Positions 12,864-24,989 of a stretch of 64,000 nucleotides of DNA are shown here, piece by piece. Each line of letters begins with the position of its first letter. The first letter of the stretch is position 1. The stretch spans positions 54,139,982-54,203,981 of the forward strand of contig NC_092232.1 of the NCBI RefSeq assembly GCF_036320965.1, read 5' to 3'. A model generated the notes under the pieces. That model had not been told where the DNA came from. It did not search any database and worked only from the letters and a program-made list of their open reading frames with translations. The DNA is from Panulirus ornatus (lineage: Eukaryota > Arthropoda > Malacostraca > Decapoda > Palinuridae). The position numbers were made by a program, and so were the translations under genes.

Positions 12864-13580
12864 TGTCTGTGGGTGCCTGCTGGTCCAGTCTCTGGGTGTT
12901 TGGTGGCCCTGTCTGTGGGTGTTTGGTGGCCCTGTCTGTGGGTGTTTGGTGGCCCTGTCTGTGGGTGTTTGGTGGCCCTGTCTGTGGGTGTTTGGTGACC
13001 CTGTCTGTGGGTGTTTGATGGCCCTGTCTGTGGGTGTCTGGTGGCTCAGTCTGTGGGGGTCTAGTGGCTCTGTCTGTGGGAGTCTGGTGGCTCAGTCTGT
13101 GGGGGTCTGGTGGCTCATTCTGTGGGGATTTGGTGGCTCTGTCTGTGTGAGCCTAGTGGCCCAGTCTGTGAGAGTCTGGTGGCTCGGTCTGTGGGGGTCT
13201 GATGGCTCTGTCTGTAGGGGTCTGGTGGCTCTTTCTGTGAGAGTCTGGTGGCTCAGTCTGTGGGAGCCTGGTGGCCCAGTCTGTGAGAGTCTGGTGGTTC
13301 GATCTGTGGGGGCTGGTGGCTCTGTCTTTGGGGGTCTGGTGGCTCTTTCTGTGAGAGTCTGGTGGCTCAGTCTGTGGGGGTCTGGTGGCTCTGTCTGTGG
13401 GGGTCTGGTGGCTCTTTCTGTGAGAGTCTGGTGGCCCAGTCTGTGAGAGTCTGGTGGCTCAGTCTGTGGGAGTCTGGTGGCCCTGTCTGTGGGAGTCTGG
13501 TGGCTCAGTCTGTGGTGGTCTGGTGGCCCAGTGTGTGAGAGTCTGGTGGCCCAGTCTGTGGGAGTCTGGTGGCCCAGTCT
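12864..13580. repeat. 23-bp minisatellite, about 31 copies
   Basis: Units of 23 bp related to TTTGGTGGCCCTGTCTGTGG plus GTG. Left-hand copies (12890-13030) are nearly identical. Right-hand copies are variants (GGGGTCTGGTGGCTCTGTCT and relatives) that alternate in a higher-order pattern. Because three units make 69 bp, a long open frame with a 23-residue repeat results; it is not evidence for a gene. Confidence 0.93.
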
Positions 13581-14292
13581 GTGGCCTCATCTTCACTCCC
13601 TCCACTAACATCAGTCCAGAAGTCACTTCCTCGCATTCCACTAAACATTCCCACAAGTCTTCCTTCGTCAAAGTCTTCCTTTTGTTTTCCCACACTAACA
13701 TGAGAGCACTGACCACTCCCAAACCATTCTTCCACCCTTCCCCTTGACCATAATGTCACTCAGAGCCAGAACACGCAGGTTCGTCTCTCCTTAACATATG
13801 GTCTATCTCTCCCCCTTCTTCTGAACCTGGTTGTATCCACACATATTTCGTCAGTGTAGTTTGGGCCTGTAATTAAAGGAGGATGAACACGTCTCGCTTG
13901 GCTTCTTCTTCTTATCCCACTGATAGAAAGTTTTAATGCAAGGAGGGTGAGGTTTCTGGACCCCGTACTCCCGCCCCTGTATATCGCCTCTTATTGCACA
14001 TGTGAGTTTAAGTGGCTAGCTTTATTGCTCCTGTGTCCCGAAGGATAAAGGAAGCTTGTAATCTGAGGTGAAGAATTTCGTGAGAGTTCCTCACTGTCAA
14101 GCATTGAGCGAAAGATAGAAAAGAGGTTTTTGTCTGTAAATTGAGTTGTGGGAACCCTCTTGTATATCGAGGCAGAGAGGGAAAGACAGCGACGCTGGGC
14201 CAGGGAAGGGTAATACGACAGCCACTGAAGTGTGCTGGCTCACTGCATCGCAGTCAGTACCTCTTCCGTTCTAGGCAGTAATACTTCCCTAG

Positions 14293-14332
<40 letters not shown>

Positions 14333-14938
14333 ATACTCATCATCAATATCGTTATAATCTTATTTCATCTCATTGATATCTGTCTGACGATCTATCATTG
14401 TCTTTAACACATGTAATTAGTATTTACAGAGACGGGACACTGTTAAATCCCCTCCAATGTTATTTATGATGAATATGATAAAATATTAGGAAATAGGGGA
14501 AAAAATGTAGCGCAGGTGATACCACATTTAACGAGATATTGATATAGATTAAGATACCACTTCAATTATTCTTAACCAAATAATTTCATGTAAATGATAA
14601 ATATTATTAATGAAAAAAATTCATTCCTTTCGAAAATGATTACGTCCTTCATCATGTAAAGAAGTGCATTCCTAAAGTAACTCAACATCTTGTTGGCGTC
14701 AACAAAAGTAAGAGAGAAAACGGGTAGGGAACAAGAAAACGGGTAGGGAATTCAGCCATGGTGGCAGCTCTTCAGCCAAATGCTCGAGTCAATGGCCAGG
14801 GTAACCAAGTCAGACGTTGCTCTCTCTCCTTGAGGCCCATTATCGTAATTTTAATTAGCGTCGTCTCATTACTCGTGAGGACCACTTCATTTTTCTCTGC
14901 CTGGAACGCTTGGCGATCACCCGTACTTAGAACCCATT
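13581..14938. other. No gene seen; (CAT)n at 14297-14330
   Basis: Mixed sequence with one trinucleotide (CAT)n tract at 14297-14330. No coding signal was found. Confidence 0.45.
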
Positions 14939-15465
14939 TTTTTTTTTTTTTTTGCAATAGTCTCCCCTGGTTGTTGCGTCTCTTCACCCCTGCGTTTTCT
15001 GTCTCGTAAAATTTCCTGGTTTCTGTTTCATAGTTTTTCACCTGCTTATGTAATCCTCCTTCTTGCGTTTCCTGTTTCATTGCGTTTCACTTGGTTATGG
15101 TGCCTTCCTTCCTGAGTTTTATGTTTCATTATGTTTCAGTTGGTGAGGATGCCATACTCTATACGTTATATGTTTCATGTGTTTCACCTGGTCAGTGTAC
15201 CCTCCATCCCGCGTTTTCTGTGTCACTGCGTTTCATTTATGCTCTTATTTTCGCGCTTTTTGACTCGTAATGTTTCCTCTAGTTATTTTACCTTACTTCC
15301 TGAGTTTTTGTTTCCTGTTTCCCAGTGTTTCATCTTGTTATTGTGCTCTTTTCCCTTCGTTTTTTATATATTTTTTTTTTCATTATGTTTCAAATAATTA
15401 CTGTACCCTCTTCCTTGCTTATCCTTTCATAATGTTTCACTTACCAGCTGCTGTACCATCCATCC
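14939..15465. repeat. Degenerate ~56-bp tandem array
   Basis: After a T run at 14939-14953, about eight imperfect units follow, each with GCGTTTTCTGTTTCATTGTG-, TTTCACTTGGTTATTGT- and ACCCTCCTTCC-type segments, spaced near 56 bp. Heavy divergence suggests an old array. Phenylalanine- and serine-rich open frames across it are by-products. Confidence 0.7.
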
Positions 15466-15710
15466 TAACATCCTATGCTTCTCAAAGCGTCGCATGGACG
15501 CTCTGCCCCGAGCATATATGACAGAAAGGAATACATAAGTGTGCAAAGGAATGAACACAGACAGCAACAGAGACCAGTAGGGTCCGTGTTAAGGTTGTTT
15601 GCCACAAGAGGAAGAGACACGAGCTGTCGACCATCATCATCTGAGGGGAATAGATTGATTTCTTCTTCTTAACCGAGTCAGACCACCGCTAAGGAACAGA
15701 TGGGGCGTCT
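15466..15710. other. No gene seen
   Basis: No recognised feature between the degenerate array and the short tandem repeat. Confidence 0.4.
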
Positions 15711-15805
15711 GTTGCCCGTGGTATACATCACAGGTGGTGTCCGTGGCATACATCACAGGTGGTGCCCGTGGCATCACAGGTGGTGCCCGTGGCATCACAG
15801 GTGTC
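15711..15805. repeat. Short tandem repeat (22-30 bp units)
   Basis: Four units related to GTGCCCGTGGCATCACAGGT, two of them with a CATA insertion. Confidence 0.85.
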
Positions 15806-16149
15806 ATACACACAGTGAGGCCAACGTGAGCGCCTCCCGGACAGCAGAGAAACAGTGCAAATTCCGTGGTGTGTAACTAGCTCCCGGGCTGAAGTTAAGG
15901 CAGATTGCTTAACGCAAACCTAATCGCCTCCCCCTCGTTTGAAAAGTTCCATCCCGATAATCTAATACGACGCCAGGGAAAATGGAGGCTGATTCCCTTT
16001 GGGTAATGGAATACTGCGCTGCGTAAATTTGCTCTTCTCCATTTATTAGATTGTCCGTCTCGGTAAGAAAAAAAATTTTCTGGATGCGAGGGATGGATGG
16101 AGAGTGAAACCTCCTCAAGACAAGAGAGATTGGCGTGGAGGGCGATGAC

Positions 16150-16151
<2 letters not shown>
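15806..16151. other. No gene seen
   Basis: Short mixed stretch with no recognised feature. Confidence 0.4.

Positions 16152-16216
<65 letters not shown>
16152..16216. repeat. (CA)n microsatellite
   Basis: Perfect tract. Confidence 0.97.
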
Positions 16217-16218
<2 letters not shown>

Positions 16219-16531
16219 TACGAGAACAGTGGCAGAAATAATACCTACAGAGCAGAGAGAGAAAGCGAGAGGGAAGCAACACTGCAGCAGGCGAGGAAGG
16301 ATGGTGGAGGGGACGTGATAGCAGGAGATTGTACACGGAGGAAAGCCACTGACTCTACTCGATTCAAGCGAGGTGGAGGAAGAGTGGCTCCAGGTGTACA
16401 AGCAGTGGTCCACCTCACAAGATTCTCTGTATCACACTGAACGATGACCGACCTTCACGTCGTTTTCTGATCCTTTCACGTACAGGGAAAGTGTCCTACT
16501 GTAACCTTTCGTCTGTTCCCTCCCTACCAGA

Positions 16532-16534
<3 letters not shown>

Positions 16535-16616
<82 letters not shown>
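16535..16616. repeat. (CT)n microsatellite
   Basis: Perfect tract of about 82 bp. Confidence 0.97.
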
Positions 16617-16620
<4 letters not shown>

Positions 16621-17393
16621 ACCAGGGTTCACTCCCTCCTCCCGTGTTCTCAGGACGCCCCGCTTGCCCGGCTAAATCACCTCTTCTCTCCTACGCCATA
16701 CACCATACAGCTTCCCGATGACCCGAAACTCGTTTTCCCCCTTGATGGTGGCGCCCCCTCTCCTTCTGCTGCCGCTTTCACTCTCCTGCTGAACCCACGC
16801 ACCCCTCACCCATGACTCCAACACACACACACACACACACGCGCGTGTTGTCCCTCCCGCGCACCACTTCCCCTCACCTCTCCCCTAAGGACCATCTCAG
16901 AGGATTTACGCCCTTTTCAGTCTCCTTTGTATTCATGATCCCTCCCCGCCTTCCACCGCCCACAAACACTCTTTACATGCAAGGTCCCTGGAGTCTTTAT
17001 CCCACCACTGGTGCCTTACGGACACACGCACCTGCCCGGACTCCTCCCTACCCACTTGCCACGGTGTGTCGAAGGTTCGGGTGTTATGTAGACGACCTCG
17101 ACGACGTGCGAAATGATGGGCGGCCCGCCTCCTATCCTCCAAGAGCCTGGAGACCGATTAAGGGGCGAGAAATGCGTGATACATGGCCGGGTTGTTTACG
17201 CGGGCTGAGGCGCGGGCGAACGAAGGGGCGGGCGCGCGCGGGCGTCGCACATCACTGCCCCGCCGTCAGAATATATACTCAATCTGCATATATTATCACC
17301 GCGAACCCCAGCTTCCCAAGTACACCAGTGAAAGCGGAGAATTCTTATGTCTGAGGTATGTGCTTCCTAATGTATGTACATACATACATAACA

Positions 17394-17397
<4 letters not shown>
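16617..17397. other. No gene seen; GC-richer block
   Basis: More GC-rich than its surroundings, with a short (CA)n at 16820-16840. A 180-codon open frame on the plus strand (16812-17354) starts in the (CA)n, has biased composition and shows no domain. Confidence 0.4.

Positions 17398-17474
<77 letters not shown>
17398..17474. repeat. (TA)n microsatellite
   Basis: Perfect tract of about 77 bp. Confidence 0.97.
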
Positions 17475-17478
<4 letters not shown>

Positions 17479-17674
17479 TATTCATTCATCTGTATTTCTG
17501 TACTGTGGAATACAAAAGGATTGAGGGATTCAGACACCAGCATTGGGTCCTTTCGAGGCAGTTTGTGAGGTGGAGCATCACAAACAAAGGGATCATTGTG
17601 ATGAGGGTAGAAAGACACATCGATATATCAGAGAGAAGAAACCCTCACACTTCTCATGTACACGCACGAACGAG

Positions 17675-17955
17675 GTGTGAATGATATCAGTCGTGGACTT
17701 GGAAGCGAAATATTCGATCATGTCTGTTCTTAAACGTGTCTCTGGCATTGCTTTCAGCCGCGCGCATAGATAGATCATTCCATACGTTGACAATCCTAGT
17801 GAAGGAAAAGCACGTCGCCTCTTTTAAGATGAGACGTTCACCCTGGAGTATTGTATCCATCACTACGAGGGAGATCAGACGAATCAACCATCAGAAAGCT
17901 GGCTAGATCGGCATTATCAAAGACTTTGATCATTTTGAATATCTTTATCAGTTTA
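17675..17955 (-). pseudogene. CR1/Jockey-group LINE C-terminal relic
   Basis: Minus-strand frames carry the pattern typical of the C-terminal end of CR1/Jockey-group ORF2: KLIKIFKMIKVFDN near 17930, then after a frameshift FSFTRIVNVWNDLS near 17790, then an FKN segment near 17715. In the family this reads as ...FxxRxVNxWNxLPxxVV...FKxxLD. At least one stop and one frameshift interrupt it. The upstream part of the element is not visible here. It is broadly the same type as the relic at 50.5-51.0 kb. Confidence 0.72.
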
Positions 17956-18000
17956 CGAAGTCAGGTACTGACAGCCGCTGGAGGAACAGGAATACATCAG

Positions 18001-18452
18001 TGTCCATGGCTATACTTCCCTGCTGAAGGAAGAGGGATGCTTTAGTGTCCCTCCCTACATCCTCCTGCCGAAGGAAGAGGGATGCTTTAGTGTCCCTCCC
18101 TACATCCTCCTGCCGAAGGAAGAGGGATGGTATGCATCAGTGTCCCTCCCTACATCCTCCTGCCGAAGGAAGAGGGATGCATCAGTGTCCCTCCCTACGT
18201 CCTCCTGCCGGAGGAAGAGGGATGGTATGCATCAGTGTCCCTCCCTACATCCTCCTGCCGAAGGAAGGGGGATGCATTAGTGTCCCTCCCTACATCCTCC
18301 TGCCGAAGGAAGAGGGATGCATCAGTGTCCCTCCCTACATCCTCCTGTCGAAGGAAGAGGGATGGTATGCATCAGTGTCCCTCCCTACATCCTCCTGCCG
18401 AAGGAAGAGGAATGCATCAGTGTCCCTTCCTACATCCTCCTGCCGGAGGAAG
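18001..18452. repeat. 45/50-bp minisatellite
   Basis: About nine units of GTGTCCCTCCCTACATCCTC plus TGCCGAAGGAAGAGGGATG. Units come in two lengths that differ by a five-base GGTAT insertion (GATGCATCAG versus GATGGTATGCATCAG). Confidence 0.92.
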
Positions 18453-19219
18453 ACCTGTCAATGTGCCGTCACAGGACCTTGGGTGTCTAGATCTGCTCGA
18501 CTGCAGACGGAGTTGCAAATGATACTGAGAGTAGGTTCATTAGGGACACCTGGTGCCGAGGCGGTGATCCCATTATAGGTCTTGCTGATCATGCGATGTG
18601 CAGGAAGTCGTCTGTGGAGGATATGAACTCTTCGTGTACGTACGTTATAACGTTCTCATGTTCTGCTGTGTTGTATTGTGTGTACGGATGGTGACGCGAC
18701 GCGTCCGGATGACGGGAGATGAGTGCGTGGCAGCATCATGCGCAATGGGTTCAGCACGACACCTATATACTCCTCCACACATGATACAAGCATTCGCTTG
18801 GTTACTATCCTCCATACGTCCCTTCTCTCAGACGCGTAAATATACGACAGTCGTAACTCCACCTTCCCTTCGACGCTCTCCAGATTTCCTTGGAACACCC
18901 GAGACCAAAGTTCCTCCACTGCCTCACCTCCTCAACACAAGATCGCCCACTCTACCCTACCTTTTCCCGGATCGCATTAATCTTTCGCCGCGCACATGCG
19001 CCCCCCTCGCTACACAAGAGGCCAGGGAATGTATGCTCACCTGTTGTAGCTCAGGTGTGCCATTGTGTTCTTTTAATACCTAAAAGAAAAAAAAAATGTA
19101 TACCGACACCGCGTGCTGCGCAGGAAATTGTGTCCTCCTCTGATGTGCAGGAAATTGTGTTTCCGTCTCGAACAATATGAAACGCCGGAGTGAAAGTGAA
19201 GCTTGAGTGTTTTGGTTTG
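18453..19219. other. No gene seen
   Basis: Open frames here (up to 161 codons, plus strand 18598-19083) show no conserved motif. No repeat was recognised. Confidence 0.4.

Positions 19220-19297
<78 letters not shown>
19220..19297. repeat. (TA)n microsatellite
   Basis: Perfect tract of about 78 bp. Confidence 0.97.
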
Positions 19298-19300
<3 letters not shown>

Positions 19301-19454
19301 TGCGGCATAGTGACTCACAACACACCTGGCCAGTTCTATGTATACATCCTGGGGATCAAACACGTCTCAGAATTCCACTCACACTCCTCATCCTTCCTCT
19401 TCCACCATCCTCCACTCTACGCTCTCTTTCCATCCTCCACCTACTTCCACGCCC

Positions 19455-19921
19455 CTGCCACCCACCATCCTTCACCCCCTGCCACACACCATCCTTCGCC
19501 CCTGCCACCCACCATCCTTCACCACCTGCCACCCACCATCCTTCACCACCTGCCACCCACCATCCTTCACCACCTGCCACCCACCATCCTTCACCACCTG
19601 CCACCCACCATCCTTCACCAACTGCCACCCACCATCCTTCACCAACTGCCACCCACCATCCTTCACCACCTGCCACCCACCATCCTTCACCAACTGCCAC
19701 CCACCATCCTTCACCACCTGCCACCCACCATCCTTCACCAACTGCCACCCACCATCCTTCACCACCTGCCACCCACCATCCTTCACCACTTGCCACCCAC
19801 CATCCTTCACCACCTGCCACCCACCATCCTTCACCACCTGCCACCCACCATCCTTCACCAACTGCCACCCACCATCCTTCACCAACTGCCACCCACCATC
19901 CTTCACCACCTGCCACCCACC
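19455..19921. repeat. 24-bp minisatellite, about 19 copies
   Basis: Units CCACCATCCTTCACCACCTG plus CCAC, with a single-base variant (CACCAACTG) distributed non-randomly. The period is a multiple of three, so long open frames on both strands result. Confidence 0.93.
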
Positions 19922-20056
19922 GCCATGACAACAGCTGCAGCCCGCCGGCCACCCTCCCAGTGTTGTCAGGTGCCCGGGGTTGTAAAAGAGCGTGTAAACA
20001 ATTTCGCGTAAAACAAGACGCGTTTTAAAGCAGGGTTGTAAATTATCTCAGCGCCC

Positions 20057-20106
20057 GAGAGAGAGAGAGATCACTGATTACTTTCATTGTCCCTTGAAAA
20101 GGCTTT

Positions 20107-20173
<67 letters not shown>

Positions 20174-20246
20174 ATGAAGTACCACCTAATCAGAAAATCA
20201 GACACTAATGATTATTACCGTCATCAAAGGAAACGATGTGGAAGAA

Positions 20247-20315
<69 letters not shown>
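20057..20315. repeat. Cluster of (GA)n microsatellites
   Basis: Perfect GA tracts at about 20113-20171 and 20249-20315, plus a short one near 20057, separated by 40-80 bp of mixed sequence. Confidence 0.95.
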
Positions 20316-20317
<2 letters not shown>

Positions 20318-20545
20318 CATACTAGACAGTCTAAAGACAAGACTAAAAAACACAGAGGGGCTATTTGGTGTTGTCCACCGAGCTTCACAGAAAACGGTGA
20401 AGAAAGAGGCTATTTTAGGGCTCACCCAAACAGTTGAAAAGACGCTAGATTAATATCCTTAATATCCTCTATATAATCACTGCACAAGACGGGGTTATGT
20501 TAGTTAATAACGGAACTATGTGAATGCTGATATATACCTATATAT

Positions 20546-20551
<6 letters not shown>

Positions 20552-20601
<50 letters not shown>
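20552..20601. repeat. (TA)n microsatellite
   Basis: Perfect tract of about 50 bp. Confidence 0.97.
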
Positions 20602-20605
<4 letters not shown>

Positions 20606-21020
20606 TAGATGCTGAATAGAGAAATTTTAATTGGGCTTATTACAACAGCTTAAATATCGCTTCCTTTGTACGCACAAATTAGGATATCCAGTCAAAAAAA
20701 AAAAAGAATGTTTTAGTTGGCCATTAAATTGATCAGAATTGTATCAGTGCCTTTTAAATGACCACGACTCAAAAAACAACATTGATTGCCGCGAGTGCCT
20801 TATGAAGAGACAGTAGTAAGGACAGGGACGTAACCTTGAGAATACCAACTTCAAGATTTAATCTAAGGATAAGGTTCCACTCTGAGATAATGGCCATTGG
20901 CAGTTAAACGAACATTAAGTCTCAGAAACATTAGCATATCAAAGAGACGCTGTTGCTGCTAATGGTGAGACGTGAAATCACGTTTTCCGTCTCGGAAGAG
21001 AACGCATCTTCATGTCTCAC
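20602..21020. other. No gene seen
   Basis: No recognised feature. Confidence 0.4.
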
Positions 21021-21229
21021 AGGGACAGGAGAGGGACAGCACTTGGAGCGTGTCATAAGACAGGAGAGGAACACCACTCCGGGCCTGTCATAAGACAGGA
21101 GAGGGACACCACTCCGGGTCTGTCATAAGACAGGAGAGGGACAGCACTTGGAGCGTGTCATAAGACAGGAGAGGAACACCACTCCGGGTCTGTCATAAGA
21201 CAGGAGAGGGACAGCACTTGGAGCGTGCC
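21021..21229. repeat. 35-bp minisatellite with two alternating unit types
   Basis: Six units starting ATAAGACAGGAGAGG, ending either in CACCACTCCGGGTCTGTC or in CAGCACTTGGAGCGTGTC. The two types alternate partly, giving a higher-order period. Confidence 0.88.
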
Positions 21230-21237
21230 ACACCCCT

Positions 21238-21322
21238 AAGGGTCGTACCGTCGTGCTCAAAAAAGGATGGTATACCGTCGTATCTTATGGGGTCGTACTG
21301 TCCTTTACTCAAAGGGGCTCAC
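21238..21322. repeat. Unexpanded relative of the 26.9-kb minisatellite
   Basis: Contains GGGTCGTACCGTCGTGCTCA and, at the right end, GTACTGTCCTTTACTCAAAG. These match the units and right flank of the 21-bp array at 26884-27292 (GGGTCGTACCGTCATGATCA; GTACCGTTTTACTCAAAG). Only two or three diverged units are present here. Confidence 0.65.
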
Positions 21323-22169
21323 GTGCGACGGGACGAGAAATGCTCTCGATGACGTGGCGCACAGACACGTCAGACGAGTCACCTGAGGTAGGATCCTGCC
21401 ATCGGCCCATTGGTCTCCCTTGACGAATGTCAACCAAACGTGTTTACACCGACAGAGGTATGGGGGAACTCGCGACGATGTCCATCAACAGTATTTGTCC
21501 CGAGAGTAATTCATTTGTGCATCCGAATGAGTCATTTCTAGGGACCAAAGGGAATGGTTCTTTAAAGAAAAAAGAAGGTATTAACCTGAGCAAACACTTA
21601 CGCCTATCTGATGAATTCGAATGTAAAATCACTCGCTGTTTTTTTCTTTTTTCACTTATGCATTTTCTGCTTTTGTATAAAGAATGTGAAATTACTCACT
21701 AGCTTTTAACTCATTATTTATTTCCGTCATCAGAGGATGTATATATAAGTCACACAGTGATCGAAAACTAATGATAACTTTTTTCCTCTATTCATTACGC
21801 ATTGATGCTGTGGAACAAAGGGAGGTGCAGCTTCTCCTTACCTCATGATAAACCATGAAGCATACCATCCAACGCCTCATGAAACCTCCTCAAGCTCATA
21901 CCCTGTTCCACCTCATGAAACATCCTAGAGATATTGTTCCCAACTCACCTCCACTGCTCTTGTCTCACTATATACTCATATTGCTCTTATCTTCCCTCTA
22001 ACCACTATTCTCCTAAGATTACCTTCATCGTCCTAATCCATTTATCTTCAGTAACAGAATACCTGATGTACCATCATTTTTAAGACGTTAACATTTCAAT
22101 GTTTTGATCCATTTTCTTATGACCAGCTCGACTCTCATGTGTATCATCGTCTTATTTCTCCTTAGAATT

Positions 22170-22170
<1 letters not shown>
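21323..22170. other. No gene seen
   Basis: Contains a 91-codon open frame on the plus strand (21427-21702) without recognisable features, then AT-rich sequence. Confidence 0.4.
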
Positions 22171-22264
<94 letters not shown>

Positions 22265-22336
22265 TTCACCACCATCTCCTCCTCATCCTCCTCCTCTTCT
22301 TCTTCTTCTTCTTCTTCTTCTTCTTCTTCTTCTTCG
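22171..22336. repeat. (CT)n and (CTT)n microsatellites
   Basis: Perfect CT tract at 22171-22258, then a short CACC/CCTCC stretch and a CTT tract at 22288-22336. All pyrimidine on the plus strand. Confidence 0.95.
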
Positions 22337-22825
22337 TCCCTGGATCATCCCAACTCCCCCCTTGACCTTCCTTCCTCCCAACATCCCAACGTCATGCATT
22401 ATGTGCGCATCGCTTCCGTCTGTCTGGTTTACCATCACGGGATGCGAACCAACACCCAGGATTTTAAGGTATTCAGTGACCACCTTTCCCTCCCTCCTAC
22501 CCCAGCGCGCGCTAAAGCATGAAGGCAATGCACGAAAGCAACTTCTCCTGGTGTAACTCTCTCATTTTTTGTTGTACGTGAGCTTTGTAGACACGAATGA
22601 ATTATGAAAGTAAAAAGAAAATGATTAACATTTTCCCATGGATCACGTCTTTCATTCCACCACCGTACATTCAGAAAACTTCTCCCACCGCTGACGGGCT
22701 GGTTGTGCTAATATTGACAGTCATATTAAATGGAAAAAGATTACGAATCTAAATCGTGATTTTCCTCATCAATTCCAGAATCCAAAATGCATATTTTATG
22801 CAAAAGGAGAACATACGGATCAAGA

Positions 22826-22832
22826 TAATATA

Positions 22833-22899
<67 letters not shown>
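22826..22899. repeat. (TA)n microsatellite
   Basis: TA tract with one CA interruption. Confidence 0.96.
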
Positions 22900-22903
<4 letters not shown>

Positions 22904-23635
22904 ATGTATATTCGATCGATAGTTTTGCGTGTGCACAACAGGATCACACGATAGAACAGATGAGAATCTGGACGATTAGAATCTCTTCGAGAGATCGATA
23001 AGACCGGATTAAGGTCGTGTTTGCGTCACGTGACTCAGTGCCATCGCCTCTGTGGTGAGTACATACATAATGGGTCCTGATCACCAGATACACGAGATAG
23101 CGTATCTGATCCTTTTGTGAGTTTATAGTTTTTTTTTTTGTTTTTTTTGAGGGATGTATTTATGGTTACTGAGACGAAATGGTGTTTCACCAAGCCCGTT
23201 GTTGATTTCCATATAGAAATGTTCGTTTTGTCTATATTTCATTCAAATTTTCTGAGAATCCTGCGTTTGAAGGATTTTTGAGAGTAGCGAGGATTTTTTC
23301 TTTTAATGTTACCAATTTTTCGTTTTAGTGATACCAAAAATTTTTTGTTATACCGCCAAATAGTTCTCTCTTTTTTAAGCAAAAATCATAGTTACATGAG
23401 GAAGGAACTGTTGCAATGGTATGGTGAGGAACAGCAGAATGAGGTCGTCTTTGTACATGGAAGAACTGGGTCACGTCTGTTCCCCGACCTGTCCTGACCT
23501 TATGGAACTCGTCCCACTGTCTGTGATGAGTTTCCTTGACGGTGTGTTACACCAGGTTACACTCGTATGCTGAGTTACGGTCTGCCTCAGTGTACACCCA
23601 TCGCTTGGATCATCATAAGCTGAGCATGATATGAT
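22900..23635. other. No gene seen
   Basis: AT-rich, T runs near 23130. No recognised feature. Confidence 0.4.
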
Positions 23636-24055
23636 CATTACCTTCATCTTCTGCCATCAATACTGTCATCACTTTTCATCATTACCTTCATCTTCTGCCA
23701 TCATTATTGTCATCACTTTTCATCATTACCTTCATCTTCTGCCATCATTATTGTCATCACTTTTCATCATTACCTTCATCTTCTGCCATCAATACTGTCA
23801 TCACTTTCCATCATTACCTTCATCTTCTGCCATCATTATTGTCACCACTTTTCATCATTACCTTCATCTCCTGCCATCATTATTGTCATCACTTTTCATC
23901 ACTACCTTCACTTCTGCCATCAATACTGTCATCACTTTTCACCATTACCTTCATCTTCTGCCATCAATACTGTCATCACTTTTCATCATTACCTTCATTT
24001 TCTGCCATCATTATTGTCATCACTTTTCATCATTACCTTCATCTTCTGCCATCAA
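23636..24055. repeat. 44-bp minisatellite, about 9-10 copies
   Basis: Units CATCATTACCTTCATCTTCT plus GCCATCATTATTGTCATCAC plus TTTT, with AATACTG/TTATTG variants. Itself built of (CAT)-like words, so it may have grown from a trinucleotide repeat. Confidence 0.9.
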
Positions 24056-24287
24056 CACCATCGTCAGCTATCATCAGTCGTCAACATATTATAGACCTTT
24101 ACTTCCCATAGTGGCATCGTACCCCAGTTCTCAGTTCTCTTCCCGTCATTTCATTCATTCCTCCCGTGTTCTTCCTGTCTCCAGAAGTGTTCTTATCTTC
24201 CTCCTCTGTGGTATATCCCTAATGCTAGAGGCAATTCAGGAGGCGAGTCTGTTTCTTTCCTTACATGGCTAAGCTTTTGAACTCTTT

Positions 24288-24291
<4 letters not shown>

Positions 24292-24367
<76 letters not shown>

Positions 24368-24500
24368 CCTCTCTGTCTCATTTCAAGAAGAGGAAATTAC
24401 CTTCTCCTCTACCTCCTCCTCCTCTTCCTCCTCTTTCTCCTCCTCCTCCTCTTCCTCCTCCTTCTCCTCCTCCTCCTCTTCCTCCTCCTTCTCCTCCTCA
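24292..24500. repeat. (CT)n then (CCT)n-rich pyrimidine region
   Basis: Perfect CT tract at 24292-24363, then a CCT/CTT-rich stretch at 24398-24500. Confidence 0.93.
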
Positions 24501-24985
24501 AAAAGAAAATTGTCTTATATCTCTTTTCCTTCTTTTCCTTTTTTCTTACTTCTTTTGATGTTCTCTGTTCCATTCATGACCTGGGCTCGAAGGGAGGGTC
24601 ACCGTCCGTGACTGTAGTCTTCGACATGAGAATGTATTTTGTGTTTTTTTTTGTATCATTTACGACTGTTAATTCGAAAATCTCTTGCCTTCCATTCGTC
24701 ATAAATGTGATTGAATACCATAAATGCTGTCGTTAATACTAGGATGACGACCATCAAGACACAATGATAACACTGTCTTCATTACACTGTGTGTCTGCTC
24801 AGCTCTCCCAAAATACCAGAACAAATCTCCAAGAAAAAAAGAGATAATGTACCTCCAAGTTTTGTCTTCAAAACGAGAGGTTCTGAGCTTTTCATCTCCA
24901 CTGCAAAGGTCTGATCACTGGGGCTTACACAGCGTCCAGTGTGAACATTCTGTCGCAACAGCAAGGGAGTGAGGGCAATATTTTG
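24501..24985. other. No gene seen
   Basis: No recognised feature. Confidence 0.4.
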
Positions 24986-24989
24986 CTGT

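Noticed and set aside
12763..13446. 227-codon Trp/Val/Gly-rich open frame
   Set aside because: Product of a stop-free 23-bp minisatellite.
19190..20028. Two overlapping 273-codon open frames and two long minus-strand frames
   Set aside because: Created by (TA)n plus the 24-bp minisatellite; all frames are open, as expected for a period divisible by three.
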